DNA from: Alphaproteobacteria bacterium | GTDB lineage: Bacteria > Myxococcota_A > UBA796 > GCA-2862545 | Direction: 5' to 3' | Length of the DNA stretch: 64,000 nucleotides | Assembly: GCA_020632875.1 (NCBI GenBank) | Contig: JACKET010000004.1 | Span: 186,001 to 250,000, forward strand | Shown here: one piece after another, positions 43,321-52,197 of the stretch | Layout of the letters: each line of letters begins with the position of its first letter | How positions within the stretch are numbered: the stretch's first letter is position 1 | Program-made: the position numbers and the translations under genes | Notes under the pieces: model-generated | The model's input: only the letters and a program-made list of their open reading frames with translations | Databases searched by the model: none | Told to the model about the DNA's origin: nothing

Positions 43321-43724
43321 ATCGCGTCCGCGTAGGCCCGGATCATCTTCACCATGGACTGGAAGCCGTTGCGGCGATTCACCGACAGGTGGGCGTCGAA
43401 GCCGATGCGCGCGAACACGTCGTCGATGTCGACCGCGGCGATCTCGTCGCGGGTCTTGCCGTCGAACATCGCCTTGGCCAGCGCCACGAGGCCCCGCACG
43501 ATGGACGAGTCGCTGTCGGCCTCGAAGAACAGGCGCTTCGGCGGGCCGGCCTCGACGCGCGGGATGACCCAGACCTTCGAGATGCAGCCGCGCACCCGGT
43601 GCGCCTCGGTCTTCGACGCTTCGTCGAGATCGGGCAGATCACGCCCGAGATCGATGAGGTAGCGGTAGCGCTCCTCCCAGGTCTCGAAGAAGCCGAAGTC
43701 GTCGACCAGCGCTTCGATGTCCAT
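43317..43724 (-). CDS. sufE: SufE, cysteine-desulfurase sulfur acceptor
   Basis: 135-aa SufE. It takes the persulfide from the cysteine desulfurase SufS during Fe-S cluster assembly. The acceptor cysteine is Cys47 in HRVRGCISKVWV, matching the VxGCxSxVW of the family. The remainder (DSDSSIVRGLVALAKAMFDGKT; AHLSVNRRNGFQSMV) fits the SufE fold and normal length. No sufS, sufB or sufC is in the window. First gene of a coupled pair with the thioesterase; divergent from the methylmalonyl-CoA mutase operon, with a promoter-bearing gap of 63 bases. Confidence 0.95.
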   Translation of the reverse strand: MDIEALVDDFGFFETWEERYRYLIDLGRDLPDLDEASKTEAHRVRGCISKVWVIPRVEAGPPKRLFFEADSDSSIVRGLVALAKAMFDGKTRDEIAAVDIDDVFARIGFDAHLSVNRRNGFQSMVKMIRAYADAM

Positions 43725-43787
43725 TCGCCCTCCGGGCTGGATGCTGTAACCAACGCCACCGGGCTATGTGCGCGGCACGGAGGACCC

Positions 43788-45422
43788 ATGGACGCGAGCG
43801 AGCAGCAGTACCGTCCCGAGCCCGGGATCGCGGTGCCGGTGACCGTCGGGGAGCGCCCGAGCAGCCGCGGAGCCGCGCGCCGGGGATGGTCGATCGTGCA
43901 GACCCACGCGGGCGATCCGGCCGATCTGGCCGCGCGGATCCGCGAGGACCTCGAGGGCGGGGCCGACGGCATCCGGCTCGACGTGTCCTCGCTGACGGCC
44001 GACGCGCTCGCGACGGCGCTCGCGGGCCTGCCGCTCGACGGCGTGCTCGAGCTCGGGAACGGCGACGAGCACACCGCGGCCGCGCTGCTGCGGGTCGCGA
44101 GCGAGCGCGGCATCGAGCCGCGCGTGGACTTTGGGCTCGACCCCGTCGGGAGGCTCGCGCGGGCGGGTCGGATCACGGGCTCCCTCGAGAGCCGGGTGGA
44201 GGCGTCCGCCGACCTCGCGGGCCGGCTCGCGGCCGGATCGCGCGCGTTCACCGTGGACGACGGGGTGTGGCACGACGCCGGCGCCGACGAGGCCACGTGC
44301 ATCGGCCTGCAGGCGGCGACCGGGCTCGCCTACGTGCGCGCGATGGAGGGGCGGGGCATGGCGCTCGACGACGCGTTCGGCCAGGTCGCGTTCCGGAGCG
44401 CCATGTCGGGGCGGTTCCTGCTCGGCATCGCGAAGCTGCGGGCGGCGCGACGGGTGTGGACGCGCATCGCCGCGGCCTGCGGCGTCGAGGCCACGCCGTT
44501 CCAGACCGCCGTGACCTGCCACCGCGAGCGCACCGTCCGCGACCCGTGGGTCAACATCCTGCGCGGCACCACCGGCGCTTTCGCGGGCATCGTGGGCGGC
44601 GCGGACCGCGTCGACGTGCCGCCGTTCGCAGGCGGCGACGAGGCCCGCCGGCTCGCGCGGAACACGGCGCTCGTGCTCCGCGACGAAGCCCACCTCGGGC
44701 GCGTGGCCGACCCCGCGGGCGGCTCGCTGGCCGTCGAAGCGCTGACGGAGGCGCTCGCGAATGCCGCCTGGTCCACGTTCCAGGGCATCGAGGCGCAGGG
44801 CGGCATCGCCGCGGCGCTCCGCTCCGGCGCCGTGCAGGCCGGGATCGCGAAGTCCCGCGCGCGCCTCGAAGACCGCGTGCGGCACCGCAAGGACGCCGTG
44901 CTCGGGGTCAGCCGGTACCCGAACCTCGACGAGGAGCGCCTCGCGCCGCTGCACGAGACCGGAGCGCAGGGCTCCGGGCCCGGCGAGACGGTCGAGCCCC
45001 TGCGGCCCTGGCGACGCGCCGCGGCCTTCGAGGCGCTGCGCGAGCGCGCCGAGGCGCCCGTGCTGCTCGCGACCCTCGGGCCCCTCGCCGAGCACAGCGC
45101 GCGCACCGGCTTCGGCCGCGAGCTCGTCGAGGCCGGCGGGCTCCGGGCCGTGGTCCCCGACGACGTGCAGACGCCCGAACAGGCCGTCGAGGCGCTCGGA
45201 TCCGCGCGGGTCGCGGTGATCTCGTGTGCCGACAAGCGCTTCGCGACCGATGCCGTCGACGCCGCGAAGCGCCTGACTGCCGCGGGCGCCGCGGTGTGGA
45301 TGCTCGGCAGGCCCGGCGAGCACGAGGCCGCGCTGCGTGCGGCCGGCGTCCGGGACTTCCTCTTCCTCGGAGGCGACGCGCTCGCCACGCTGGATGCCCT
45401 GTGGGCGGAGGTGCAGCGATGA
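43788..45422 (+). CDS. mutA: Methylmalonyl-CoA mutase, small subunit
   Basis: 544-aa, catalytically silent subunit of B12-dependent methylmalonyl-CoA mutase, partner of the following gene. The TIM barrel contains FRSAMSGRFLLGIAKLRAARRVW and RDPWVNILRGTTGAFAGIVGGAD. The C-terminal ~130 residues form the B12-like fold (VLLATLGPLAEHSARTGF, ARVAVISCADKRFATDAV) but lack the DXHXXG cobalt ligand, as is normal for MutA. ATG 43788 has GGAGGA upstream. The stop overlaps the mutB ATG (ATGA). Confidence 0.95.
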   Translation: MDASEQQYRPEPGIAVPVTVGERPSSRGAARRGWSIVQTHAGDPADLAARIREDLEGGADGIRLDVSSLTADALATALAGLPLDGVLELGNGDEHTAAALLRVASERGIEPRVDFGLDPVGRLARAGRITGSLESRVEASADLAGRLAAGSRAFTVDDGVWHDAGADEATCIGLQAATGLAYVRAMEGRGMALDDAFGQVAFRSAMSGRFLLGIAKLRAARRVWTRIAAACGVEATPFQTAVTCHRERTVRDPWVNILRGTTGAFAGIVGGADRVDVPPFAGGDEARRLARNTALVLRDEAHLGRVADPAGGSLAVEALTEALANAAWSTFQGIEAQGGIAAALRSGAVQAGIAKSRARLEDRVRHRKDAVLGVSRYPNLDEERLAPLHETGAQGSGPGETVEPLRPWRRAAAFEALRERAEAPVLLATLGPLAEHSARTGFGRELVEAGGLRAVVPDDVQTPEQAVEALGSARVAVISCADKRFATDAVDAAKRLTAAGAAVWMLGRPGEHEAALRAAGVRDFLFLGGDALATLDALWAEVQR

Positions 45423-47566
45423 GCCGGATCCCCGACTTCACCACCGTGTCCCTCGGAGAGCCCGGCGCGCCCGGCCTCCTCGACGGTACGCCCGCGCACA
45501 CCCCCGAAGGCGTCGACCTCCTCCCCTGCTACGGTCCCGATCAGCTCGACGGGGTCGGGCATCTCGGCACCCAGGCCGGCCAGGCGCCCTACGTCCGCGG
45601 CCCCTACCCGTCGATGTACACGGGCCGCCCCTGGACCGTCCGGCAATACGCGGGCTTCTCCACGGCCGAGCAGTCCAACGCGTTCTACCGCCGCAACCTC
45701 GCGGCCGGCCAGAAGGGCCTCTCCATCGCGTTCGACCTGCCGACCCACCGCGGGTACGACTCGGATCATCCCCGGGTCACCGGAGACGTCGGCATGGCGG
45801 GCGTCGCGGTCGACTCCATCCTCGACATGCGCATCCTGTTCGACGGCATCCCGCTCGACCAGATGAGCGTCTCGATGACGATGAACGGCGCCGTTCTGCC
45901 GATCATGGCGCTCTACATCGTGGCGGCCGAAGAGCAGGGCGTGCCGCCCGAGAAGCTCGCCGGGACCATCCAGAACGACATCCTCAAGGAGTTCATGGTC
46001 CGGAACACGTACATCTACCCGCCCGGCCCGAGCATGGAGATCATCGCCGACATCTTCGCATTCACGGCGAAGAACATGCCGAAGTTCAACTCCATCTCGA
46101 TCAGCGGCTACCACATGCAGGAGGCCGGCGCGACGGCCGACCTCGAGCTCGCCTACACGCTCGCCGACGGCGTGGAGTACGTGCGCACCGGGCTCGCCGC
46201 GGGCCTCGACATCGACGCGTTCGCGCCGCGCCTGTCGTTCTTCTTCGCCATCGGCATGGACTTCTGGATGGAGGTCGCGAAGCTCCGCGCCGCGCGGATG
46301 CTGTGGGCCGAGCTGCTCGCCGGGTTCCGGCCGAAGAGCGAGAAGAGCCGCATGCTCCGCACGCACTGCCAGACGAGCGGCTGGAGCCTCACCGCCCAGG
46401 ACGTGTGGAACAACGTCGTGCGCACCGCGATCGAAGCGATGGCCGCGACCCAGGGCGGCACGCAGAGCCTGCACACCAACGCGTTCGACGAGGCCCTCGC
46501 GCTGCCGACCGACTTCTCGGCCCGCATCGCGCGGAACACGCAGCTCTACCTCCAGCTCGAGACCGACACCTGCCAGGTCGTCGACCCGTGGGGCGGGAGC
46601 TGGTTCGTCGAGCGGCTGACGCACGACCTCGCTGCACGCGCGCGCGAGCACCTGGCCGAGATCGACGCGCTCGGTGGGATGGCGAAGGCCATCGAGCAGG
46701 GCATCCCGAAGCTGCGCATCGAGGAGGCCGCCGCGCGCACCCAGGCCCGCATCGACTCCGGCGAGAAGGTCGTCATCGGCGTGAACCGGCATCGCCGGGC
46801 CCACGAGCCGGACGTCGACGTGCTGCAGGTCGACAACCAGGCCGTCCGCGAGGCGCAGATCGCACGCCTCGCCCAGCTCCGCGCCGAGCGCGACGAGCAC
46901 GCCGTCCACGCGGCCCTCGCGGCGCTGACGAAGTGCGCCGAGGCCCGCTCCGCGGGGTCGCGCGAGGGCAACCTGCTCGAGCTCGCGGTCCACGCGGCAC
47001 GGGCGCGCTGCACGGTCGGCGAGATCTCGCTGGCCCTCGAGAAGGCGTGGGGTCGCCACCGGGCTACGATCCAGGCCGTCCAGGGCGTGTACTCCGCGGA
47101 GGTCCGGCGCGTGGGAGGCGACATGACCGACATCGGCGAGCGCATCGCGCGCTTCCAGGAGCACGAGGGGCGCCGTCCCCGCATCCTGGTCGCGAAGATG
47201 GGGCAGGACGGGCACGACCGCGGGCAGAAGGTCATCGCGACCGCCTTCGCCGACATCGGGTTCGACGTCGACATCGGGCCGTTGTTCCAGACGCCCGAGG
47301 AGACCGCGCTCCAGGCCGTCGAGAACGACGTGCACATCGTGGGCGTCAGCTCGCTGGCGGCCGGCCACCTCACGCTGGTGCCCGCGCTCCGCAAGGCCCT
47401 CGACGCGCTCGGCCGCGACGACATCCTCATCGTGTGCGGCGGCGTCATCCCGCCGCAAGACCACGCGAAGCTGAAGGAGGCCGGCGCCATCGCGGTGTTC
47501 GGGCCCGGCACCGTGATCTCCGAGGCGGCGGTCCAGCTGCTCGACGTGCTGGAGCAGCCGGCGTGA
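45419..47566 (+). CDS. mutB: Methylmalonyl-CoA mutase, large subunit
   Basis: 715-aa catalytic subunit interconverting succinyl-CoA and (R)-methylmalonyl-CoA with adenosylcobalamin, linking propionate/odd-chain and branched-chain catabolism to the citric-acid cycle. The catalytic barrel contains PYVRGPYPSMYTGRPWTVRQ and IAFDLPTHRGYDSDHPRVTGD. The C-terminal B12 domain (~585-715) has the base-off ligand motif GQDGHDRG (~595-602), GGVIPPQD and GPGTVI. Length matches family. It is coupled by 4-base overlaps to mutA upstream and meaB downstream. Confidence 0.97.
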   Translation: MSRIPDFTTVSLGEPGAPGLLDGTPAHTPEGVDLLPCYGPDQLDGVGHLGTQAGQAPYVRGPYPSMYTGRPWTVRQYAGFSTAEQSNAFYRRNLAAGQKGLSIAFDLPTHRGYDSDHPRVTGDVGMAGVAVDSILDMRILFDGIPLDQMSVSMTMNGAVLPIMALYIVAAEEQGVPPEKLAGTIQNDILKEFMVRNTYIYPPGPSMEIIADIFAFTAKNMPKFNSISISGYHMQEAGATADLELAYTLADGVEYVRTGLAAGLDIDAFAPRLSFFFAIGMDFWMEVAKLRAARMLWAELLAGFRPKSEKSRMLRTHCQTSGWSLTAQDVWNNVVRTAIEAMAATQGGTQSLHTNAFDEALALPTDFSARIARNTQLYLQLETDTCQVVDPWGGSWFVERLTHDLAARAREHLAEIDALGGMAKAIEQGIPKLRIEEAAARTQARIDSGEKVVIGVNRHRRAHEPDVDVLQVDNQAVREAQIARLAQLRAERDEHAVHAALAALTKCAEARSAGSREGNLLELAVHAARARCTVGEISLALEKAWGRHRATIQAVQGVYSAEVRRVGGDMTDIGERIARFQEHEGRRPRILVAKMGQDGHDRGQKVIATAFADIGFDVDIGPLFQTPEETALQAVENDVHIVGVSSLAAGHLTLVPALRKALDALGRDDILIVCGGVIPPQDHAKLKEAGAIAVFGPGTVISEAAVQLLDVLEQPA

Positions 47567-48552
47567 AGCCCCTCCCCTCGGCCGACGCGCTCGTCGCCGG
47601 GGTGCGGGCGGGCGATCGGGCCCTGCTGGCGCGCGCGATCACGCTGGTGGAGTCGACCCGCGACGACCACCAGGCGCTCGCGGGCGAGGTGCTGACCGCC
47701 CTGATGCCCGACACCGGGAAGGCCGTGCGCGTCGGGGTCACCGGGGTGCCGGGCGTCGGGAAGTCCACGTTCATCGAGTCCCTCGGCGGGCAGCTCACGG
47801 CGTCCGGCAAGCGCGTCGCGGTGCTCGCGGTCGACCCGAGCTCGAGCCGCTCCGGCGGCAGCATCCTCGGCGACAAGACCCGCATGGCCGAGCTGGCGCG
47901 CGACCCGCTCGCCTTCATCCGGCCCTCCCCCACGTCCGGCACGCTCGGCGGGGTGGCGTCGCGCACGCGCGAGGCCATGCTGCTCTGCGAGGCGGCCGGC
48001 TACGACGTGGTGCTCGTCGAGACGGTGGGCGTCGGGCAGTCCGAGCTCGTCGTGGCCGGCATGACCGACACGTTCCTCGTGCTCATGCTGGCGGGCGCGG
48101 GCGACGAGCTGCAGGGCATCAAGCGCGGCCTGATGGAGCTCGCCGACATCCTCGCCGTGAACAAGGCCGACGGCGACAACGCCACGCTCGCCCGGCGCGC
48201 TGCATCGACCTACCGCGGCGCGCTGCGGCTGCTCCACCCCGCCGACGCGGCCTGGAAGCCCCAGGTGCTCACGTGCTCCGGGCTCGACGGGACGGGCGTC
48301 TCCGAGGTGTGGCAGGCCATCCTCGCCCACCGCGCCACGCTCGAGGCGGCCGGCGAGCTCGCCGAGAAGCGGGCGAAGCAGCAGCTCGACTGGATGTGGC
48401 GGATGGTCGACGAGCGGCTGCGCGCCGCGCTGCGCCACCACCCCGACGTGCAGCACGCGCTCGGGGCCGTCGAGAGCGCCGTGCGCGACGGCTCGCTGCC
48501 CGCGACCCGCGCCGCGGCGCAGCTCCTGGCGGCCTTCGGGGTGAAGCCGTGA
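47563..48552 (+). CDS. meaB: MeaB/ArgK-type GTPase, mutase chaperone
   Basis: 329-aa G3E GTPase that guards and reloads cofactor into methylmalonyl-CoA mutase. Walker A GVPGVGKST, switch I VDPSSSRSGGSILGDKTRM, DxxG-type VETVGVGQSE, and NKAD for guanine recognition. C-terminal dimerisation helices follow (KRAKQQLDWMWRMVDERL). The GTG start overlaps the mutB stop (GTGA), and its own TGA overlaps the thiD GTG, so the whole operon is coupled. Confidence 0.96.
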   Translation: MKPLPSADALVAGVRAGDRALLARAITLVESTRDDHQALAGEVLTALMPDTGKAVRVGVTGVPGVGKSTFIESLGGQLTASGKRVAVLAVDPSSSRSGGSILGDKTRMAELARDPLAFIRPSPTSGTLGGVASRTREAMLLCEAAGYDVVLVETVGVGQSELVVAGMTDTFLVLMLAGAGDELQGIKRGLMELADILAVNKADGDNATLARRAASTYRGALRLLHPADAAWKPQVLTCSGLDGTGVSEVWQAILAHRATLEAAGELAEKRAKQQLDWMWRMVDERLRAALRHHPDVQHALGAVESAVRDGSLPATRAAAQLLAAFGVKP

Positions 48553-49346
48553 TCCGGAACCTGCTGTCGATCGCCGGCTCCGACCCGTCCGGGGGCGCGG
48601 GCATCCAGGCCGACCTCAAGACCTTCTCGGCGCTCGGCTGCTACGGCATGGCTGCCGTCACCGCGCTGACCGCGCAGAACACGCAGGGGGTCGGGGGCGT
48701 TTGGGTTCCGGACGCCGACTTCGTCGCGCTGCAGGTCGAGCTCGTGTTCCGCGACGTGCGCGTCGACGCCGTGAAGATCGGCATGCTCGCCAACGGGGCC
48801 GTCGTGGAGGCCGTGGCGGACGTGCTGAAGCGCCACGGGGCCCGCAACATCGTGCTGGATCCGGTGCTGGTCGCGACGAGCGGCGACAGCCTGGGCGCTC
48901 CGGACGTGGTCGACGCGATGGTGGCGCACCTCTTCCCGCTCGCGACGGTCGTGACACCGAACGTCCCCGAAGCGGCGCGCCTGTCGGGCCTCCCGGCCGC
49001 CCAGACACCGGACGACCTGCTCGCGCTGGCCCGCGGGGTCGAAGCGCTCGGGGCCCGTGCGGTGCTCGCGAAGGGCGGGCACCTCGGGGGTGCGGAGGCG
49101 ATCGACGTCCTCGTGGACGGGGACCAGGTGCTGCGGTTCTCGGCCCCCCACATCGAGACGACGAGCACCCACGGCACGGGTTGCACGCTGTCGTCCGCCA
49201 TCGCGGCGCACCTCGCGGGCGGCGCGCCGCTGGTCGACGCCGTCGACGCCGCGAAGCGGTACCTCACCCGCGCGCTCGCGGGGGGCTCCCTGCTCGAGGT
49301 CGGCCACGGCCACGGCCCCGTGCACCACTTCCACGGACGGTGGTAG
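48549..49346 (+). CDS. thiD: Hydroxymethylpyrimidine (phosphate) kinase ThiD
   Basis: 265-aa ribokinase-fold enzyme phosphorylating hydroxymethylpyrimidine in thiamine synthesis. Motifs: AGSDPSGGAGIQADLKTFSA at the N-terminus, GCYGMAAVTALTAQNT, MLANGAVVEAVA, LDPVLVATSGDSL, and the catalytic anion hole THGTGCTLSSAI. It lacks the extra TENA/ThiE domains found in some fusions. Last gene of the mut operon with a 4-base overlap, an unexpected place for a thiamine gene. Just downstream begins the inverted-repeat element. Confidence 0.95.
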   Translation: MIRNLLSIAGSDPSGGAGIQADLKTFSALGCYGMAAVTALTAQNTQGVGGVWVPDADFVALQVELVFRDVRVDAVKIGMLANGAVVEAVADVLKRHGARNIVLDPVLVATSGDSLGAPDVVDAMVAHLFPLATVVTPNVPEAARLSGLPAAQTPDDLLALARGVEALGARAVLAKGGHLGGAEAIDVLVDGDQVLRFSAPHIETTSTHGTGCTLSSAIAAHLAGGAPLVDAVDAAKRYLTRALAGGSLLEVGHGHGPVHHFHGRW

Positions 49347-49394
49347 TCAGCCCGGCACGGTGGCCATGGAACGAAGACGACCCGCGGAGGCGCT

Positions 49395-50321
49395 CGGGCT
49401 CCGAGCGTCTCAGGGCCTCACGCAGATGACGCAGAAGGACGCAGATGACGCAGAAACGAGGCCGTTGCGGGTCGAGCGCCTTCGCGTCCCCGGGGCCTGG
49501 CGCTCTGGGTGAAGAAGGGTGCTACAGCGCGGTGAATCGCGGACAACCGAACTTAAAGCGATCGACCGATGTCTCTGTGGGGTCTGACCCCAGGAAGACA
49601 TGGGTCGATCGTTTGGAGTCGACTCTTCGCGGACCGGTCGGCCTCCCAACCCTTCGGAACCCGCTGCACATCGGGGATGATCGCCACGAACGGCCCCTTG
49701 TCGCCGGCGCGGTTCGGGTTGTGGACTCCCACACGGTCCTGCCGGCCGCGAGCTCTATGAGCAGCCCGGGTTCACCGAGCGCGACGTCCTGCGTCGCCAC
49801 CGCCTGCCGAGCGGCAACTCCGCCAAGTCGACCCGCAGCGCCCGGGCGTTGTGAGGGGCGTCTCGGTGTTCGAGTCGACAGAGCGGGCTGCTCCGGTGAG
49901 CGGAACCGGGACGACGCCTCTGTGGAGACCAGAGGGGTCGCGAATGTGACTGGCGCCGGGCAGAGCCGGCCTGAACGTGAATCTCGCCCGGTCGGGCCCG
50001 TTGTGGCGAGGGTCCCAAGAGAGAATTGTGGAGCTTCGACCGTCGAGCGGTTCGCCAGCGCGCGCCCGCAGCGTCTGTGGAGTCACTCTCAGCCGGACTC
50101 TGCTCCGCGGCAGTCACTTTGGACCCGGCTGTGGTCGGACCGACGGCTGGGGGGTCGAGCTTCCGACGGTCGGGACCGGGCCTAGGTCCACCCTGGCACC
50201 GGTTTCGGTTTCGCGACGGTGCCCGGGGAAACGAGGATGCTCGACCCGCGACGGCCTCGTTTCTGCGTCATCTGCGTCCTTCTGCGTCATCTGCGTGAGG
50301 CCCTGAGACGCTCGAAGCCCG
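49395..50321. mobile_element. 927-bp segment bounded by 100-bp inverted repeats (candidate non-autonomous element)
   Basis: The ~1 kb between convergent genes (49347-50373) has no convincing gene. Its left part (49395-49494) is repeated in reverse complement at 50222-50321 with 7 mismatches in 100 by my alignment. The arms share the tandem ACGCAGATGACGCAGAAGG/ACGCAGATGACGCAGAAAC and CGAGCGTCTCAGGGCCTCAC. The 727-bp interior holds a 53-bp palindrome (49559-49611) and some fragmentary reading frames that look like no known transposase. I see no clear target-site duplication (flanks AGGCGCT and GCGGCTT are only loosely alike). It could be a MITE-like element, a decayed transposon, or a large termination structure. 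Confidence 0.6.
49559..49611. repeat. 53-bp imperfect palindrome with GGGGTC-T-GACCCC core
   Basis: Centred on 49585: 26-base arms, left CGATCGACCGATGTCT...TGGGGTC, right GACCCCA...AGACATGGGTCGATCG, with about four mismatched positions. It lies just inside the left arm of the inverted-repeat element. The core recurs at 61492-61506 and 62654-62668. Function unknown; strong enough to form a stable hairpin in DNA or RNA. Confidence 0.8.
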
Positions 50322-50373
50322 GCGGCTTAGCGAGGTGTGGCTGGGAGACCTCGAGATGGCACGGACGTCTTCT

Positions 50374-50859
50374 CTAGGCCCCGAAGAACAGGTAGCTCGC
50401 CGGGAACAGCGCGAGGGTCAGGAGCAGCAGGGCCGCGACGCCGAGCACCCACAGCGTGCCCCGCGACCAGCCCAGCGCCAGCCCGTGCCACAGGAACCCC
50501 GTGAGCCACACCCACCACAGCCAGTCCAGCGGGAGCTCGTAGGACGGCACGTCCGACATCGACACGGCCACCGCGAATCCGATCGGTGGCCCGATCCACG
50601 CGAGCCCCGTCAGACCGAGCGAGACGGCGGCCGGCCTGGGGACCGTCGCCAGCCCGATCGCCGCACCGACGAGCTCGAGCTGGACGACCCCGATGCACGC
50701 GGCGATCAGCACCTGGAAGGCCGAGGCCATCCCCTTGCCCGCCGCATCGCCGGTGGGCTCGTCCAGGAACACGAGGGCCTGGGGTACCGCCGCGAGCAGC
50801 ACGAGGCCGATGCACACCCCCGCGAGGCCCATGCGCGGCCCGGGCGTCTGTTCGGCCAT
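50374..50859 (-). CDS. Four-TM membrane protein
   Basis: 161-aa inner-membrane protein: TM helices near 10-28 (GLAGVCIGLVLLAAVPQAL), 47-70, 78-100 and 118-158 (LWVLGVAALLLLTLALFPASYLFFGA). No family recognised. The ATG shares its A with the TGA of the upstream gene (TGATG), so the two are coupled. The large open frame extending to 52104 on this strand is a shadow of other genes. Confidence 0.7.
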   Translation of the reverse strand: MAEQTPGPRMGLAGVCIGLVLLAAVPQALVFLDEPTGDAAGKGMASAFQVLIAACIGVVQLELVGAAIGLATVPRPAAVSLGLTGLAWIGPPIGFAVAVSMSDVPSYELPLDWLWWVWLTGFLWHGLALGWSRGTLWVLGVAALLLLTLALFPASYLFFGA

Positions 50860-51497
50860 CACCCCTCCCGCAGGTCGGCGATCCGCTCGTCGACGTCGGC
50901 CTCGTGGACCACGTGGCGCAGCGCCTCCTCGGCCGCGTCGAGCGCGTCGGGAACGGCGTCGGGCCACCGCTCGCGGAGGACGCCGAGGATGGCGGACGCC
51001 ACGACCTCGCCGGGCGTCGGCACGCGGCCGGACACGTCCTCCCGGTCGACGATCACCATCGCGACGCGGTTCTTGAGCCCGCCGCCGCGCCCGAAGGTCC
51101 AGCCCTCGCCGTCGGCGAGGCGGTCGACGTACGGGTAGCTGGCCTCGAAGTCGGTCGCGGTCTTCTTCGCCGTGTACGCGTCCATCATGTCGAGGTCGGG
51201 GATGCGCACGCCGGGCAGGCCGTTCCGCTGCTCGGACCGCATGAAGTTGCCGGGGACCATGCGGATGCACCGCCACGCGGCGTTCTCCCACGCGTCGTTG
51301 TCGGAGGCCGCGAGGATCACGCGCGTGCCCGGGAGCGCGCGGATGACCAGGGAGCTGAGCTCGTTCCCGAGCAGCGTGCCCTTCCGCGCGCCCGTGGGGA
51401 ACAGCTGCACCTGCAGGCGCTTCCCGTTCAGGTTCTTGCCCGCGTAGGCCACGAGATCGCACCGCACGCCGGGGCCGACGCGCCACTTCATCGCCAT
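50859..51497 (-). CDS. Unrecognised protein, possible beta/gamma-crystallin-like N-terminus
   Basis: 212-aa soluble protein, no signal peptide. Residues ~8-70 (CDLVAYAGKNLNGKRLQVQ, LGNELSSLVIRALPGTRVIL) recall a beta/gamma-crystallin unit, where SSL-V...G is the usual core; this is a weak impression. The rest (MMDAYTAKKTATDFEASYPY; helical C-terminus VVHEADVDERIADLREG) is unfamiliar. ATG 51497 has GGGAGG 5 bases upstream; open codons above it are not supported. First gene of a pair with the four-TM protein. Confidence 0.68.
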   Translation of the reverse strand: MAMKWRVGPGVRCDLVAYAGKNLNGKRLQVQLFPTGARKGTLLGNELSSLVIRALPGTRVILAASDNDAWENAAWRCIRMVPGNFMRSEQRNGLPGVRIPDLDMMDAYTAKKTATDFEASYPYVDRLADGEGWTFGRGGGLKNRVAMVIVDREDVSGRVPTPGEVVASAILGVLRERWPDAVPDALDAAEEALRHVVHEADVDERIADLREG

Positions 51498-51652
51498 GGG
51501 GCCTCCCGGCGGAAGCCTCGCACTCCGCCGGGTCCGTCGCAAGCGTCGCGTATGCTCGCGGGGGAGGCCCCATCGCGAACCGAGCGCCCCGGTCCTTCGA
51601 AGCCGACGCCACCCTGACCGGGTGGACCGGCACGGCACTGTGCGACACCCGC

Positions 51653-52129
51653 GTGGCGCTGCGCCACTCCGCGCGCACGTACCCGTTCGCCGCGATGGCC
51701 GTGGCGATGCTGGGCATGGTGCTGAACATCAGCAGCCTGTTCGTGCTCGGGGCCGCGATGATGGTCGTGTCCATCGGCGTCGGGGTGTTCACGGGGTTCT
51801 CCGCGTCGCCCACCCGGCAGCCCTGGAAGCTGGAGGGCAACCGCCTCGAGATCGGGGGCCTCCGCGTGCCGCTCGACGAGGTGAAGTCGGTGCGCATCGA
51901 GCGTCGGACCGAGTCGTGGAGCAGCGAGTCCCGCGGCGTCGGCAGCCGCACCGAGACGTACCCGGTGATGGTGCTGCGCGGCCGGCGGACGCACGAGATC
52001 TGGTTCCACGGCAGCCACTCCGACGAGGACGTGCGCTGGCTGGCCGACGCGATCCTGGAGTTCCGCAAGCCCCGGGACGTCGTCCCTCCCGAGCTCCAGC
52101 GCATGCGCAGGCCAGGGCAGGCCGAGTAG
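51653..52129 (+). CDS. Membrane protein; true start may be an ATC at 51572
   Basis: 158 aa from GTG 51653: two TM segments at the N-terminus (PFAAMAVAMLGMVLNISSLFVL, MMVVSIGVGVFTGF), then a PH-like soluble domain (LEGNRLEIGGLRVPLDEVKSVRIERR; MVLRGRRTHEIWFHG). No family recognised. GTG 51653 has no ribosome site. In the same frame, 27 codons upstream, an ideal GGGGAGG (51561-51567) is followed 4 bases later by ATC at 51572, where ATG would be expected; the extended product would be 185 aa. Either the gene uses a rare ATC start, or there is a base error, or GTG 51653 is real. Confidence 0.65.
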   Translation: MALRHSARTYPFAAMAVAMLGMVLNISSLFVLGAAMMVVSIGVGVFTGFSASPTRQPWKLEGNRLEIGGLRVPLDEVKSVRIERRTESWSSESRGVGSRTETYPVMVLRGRRTHEIWFHGSHSDEDVRWLADAILEFRKPRDVVPPELQRMRRPGQAE

Positions 52130-52197
52130 GCGTTACCGAGCGGTTACCAACCGCGGCCGAGGGGCGCGGTCTCACCTCCTCCACCCGGAGGTCGGTG

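Noticed and set aside
49445..50306. Short frames inside the inverted-repeat element as a transposase
   Set aside because: No DDE, HUH or serine/tyrosine-recombinase motif is visible; the frames overlap one another on both strands. A fragment reading ELYEQPGFTERDVLRRHRLP looks protein-like but is too short to place.
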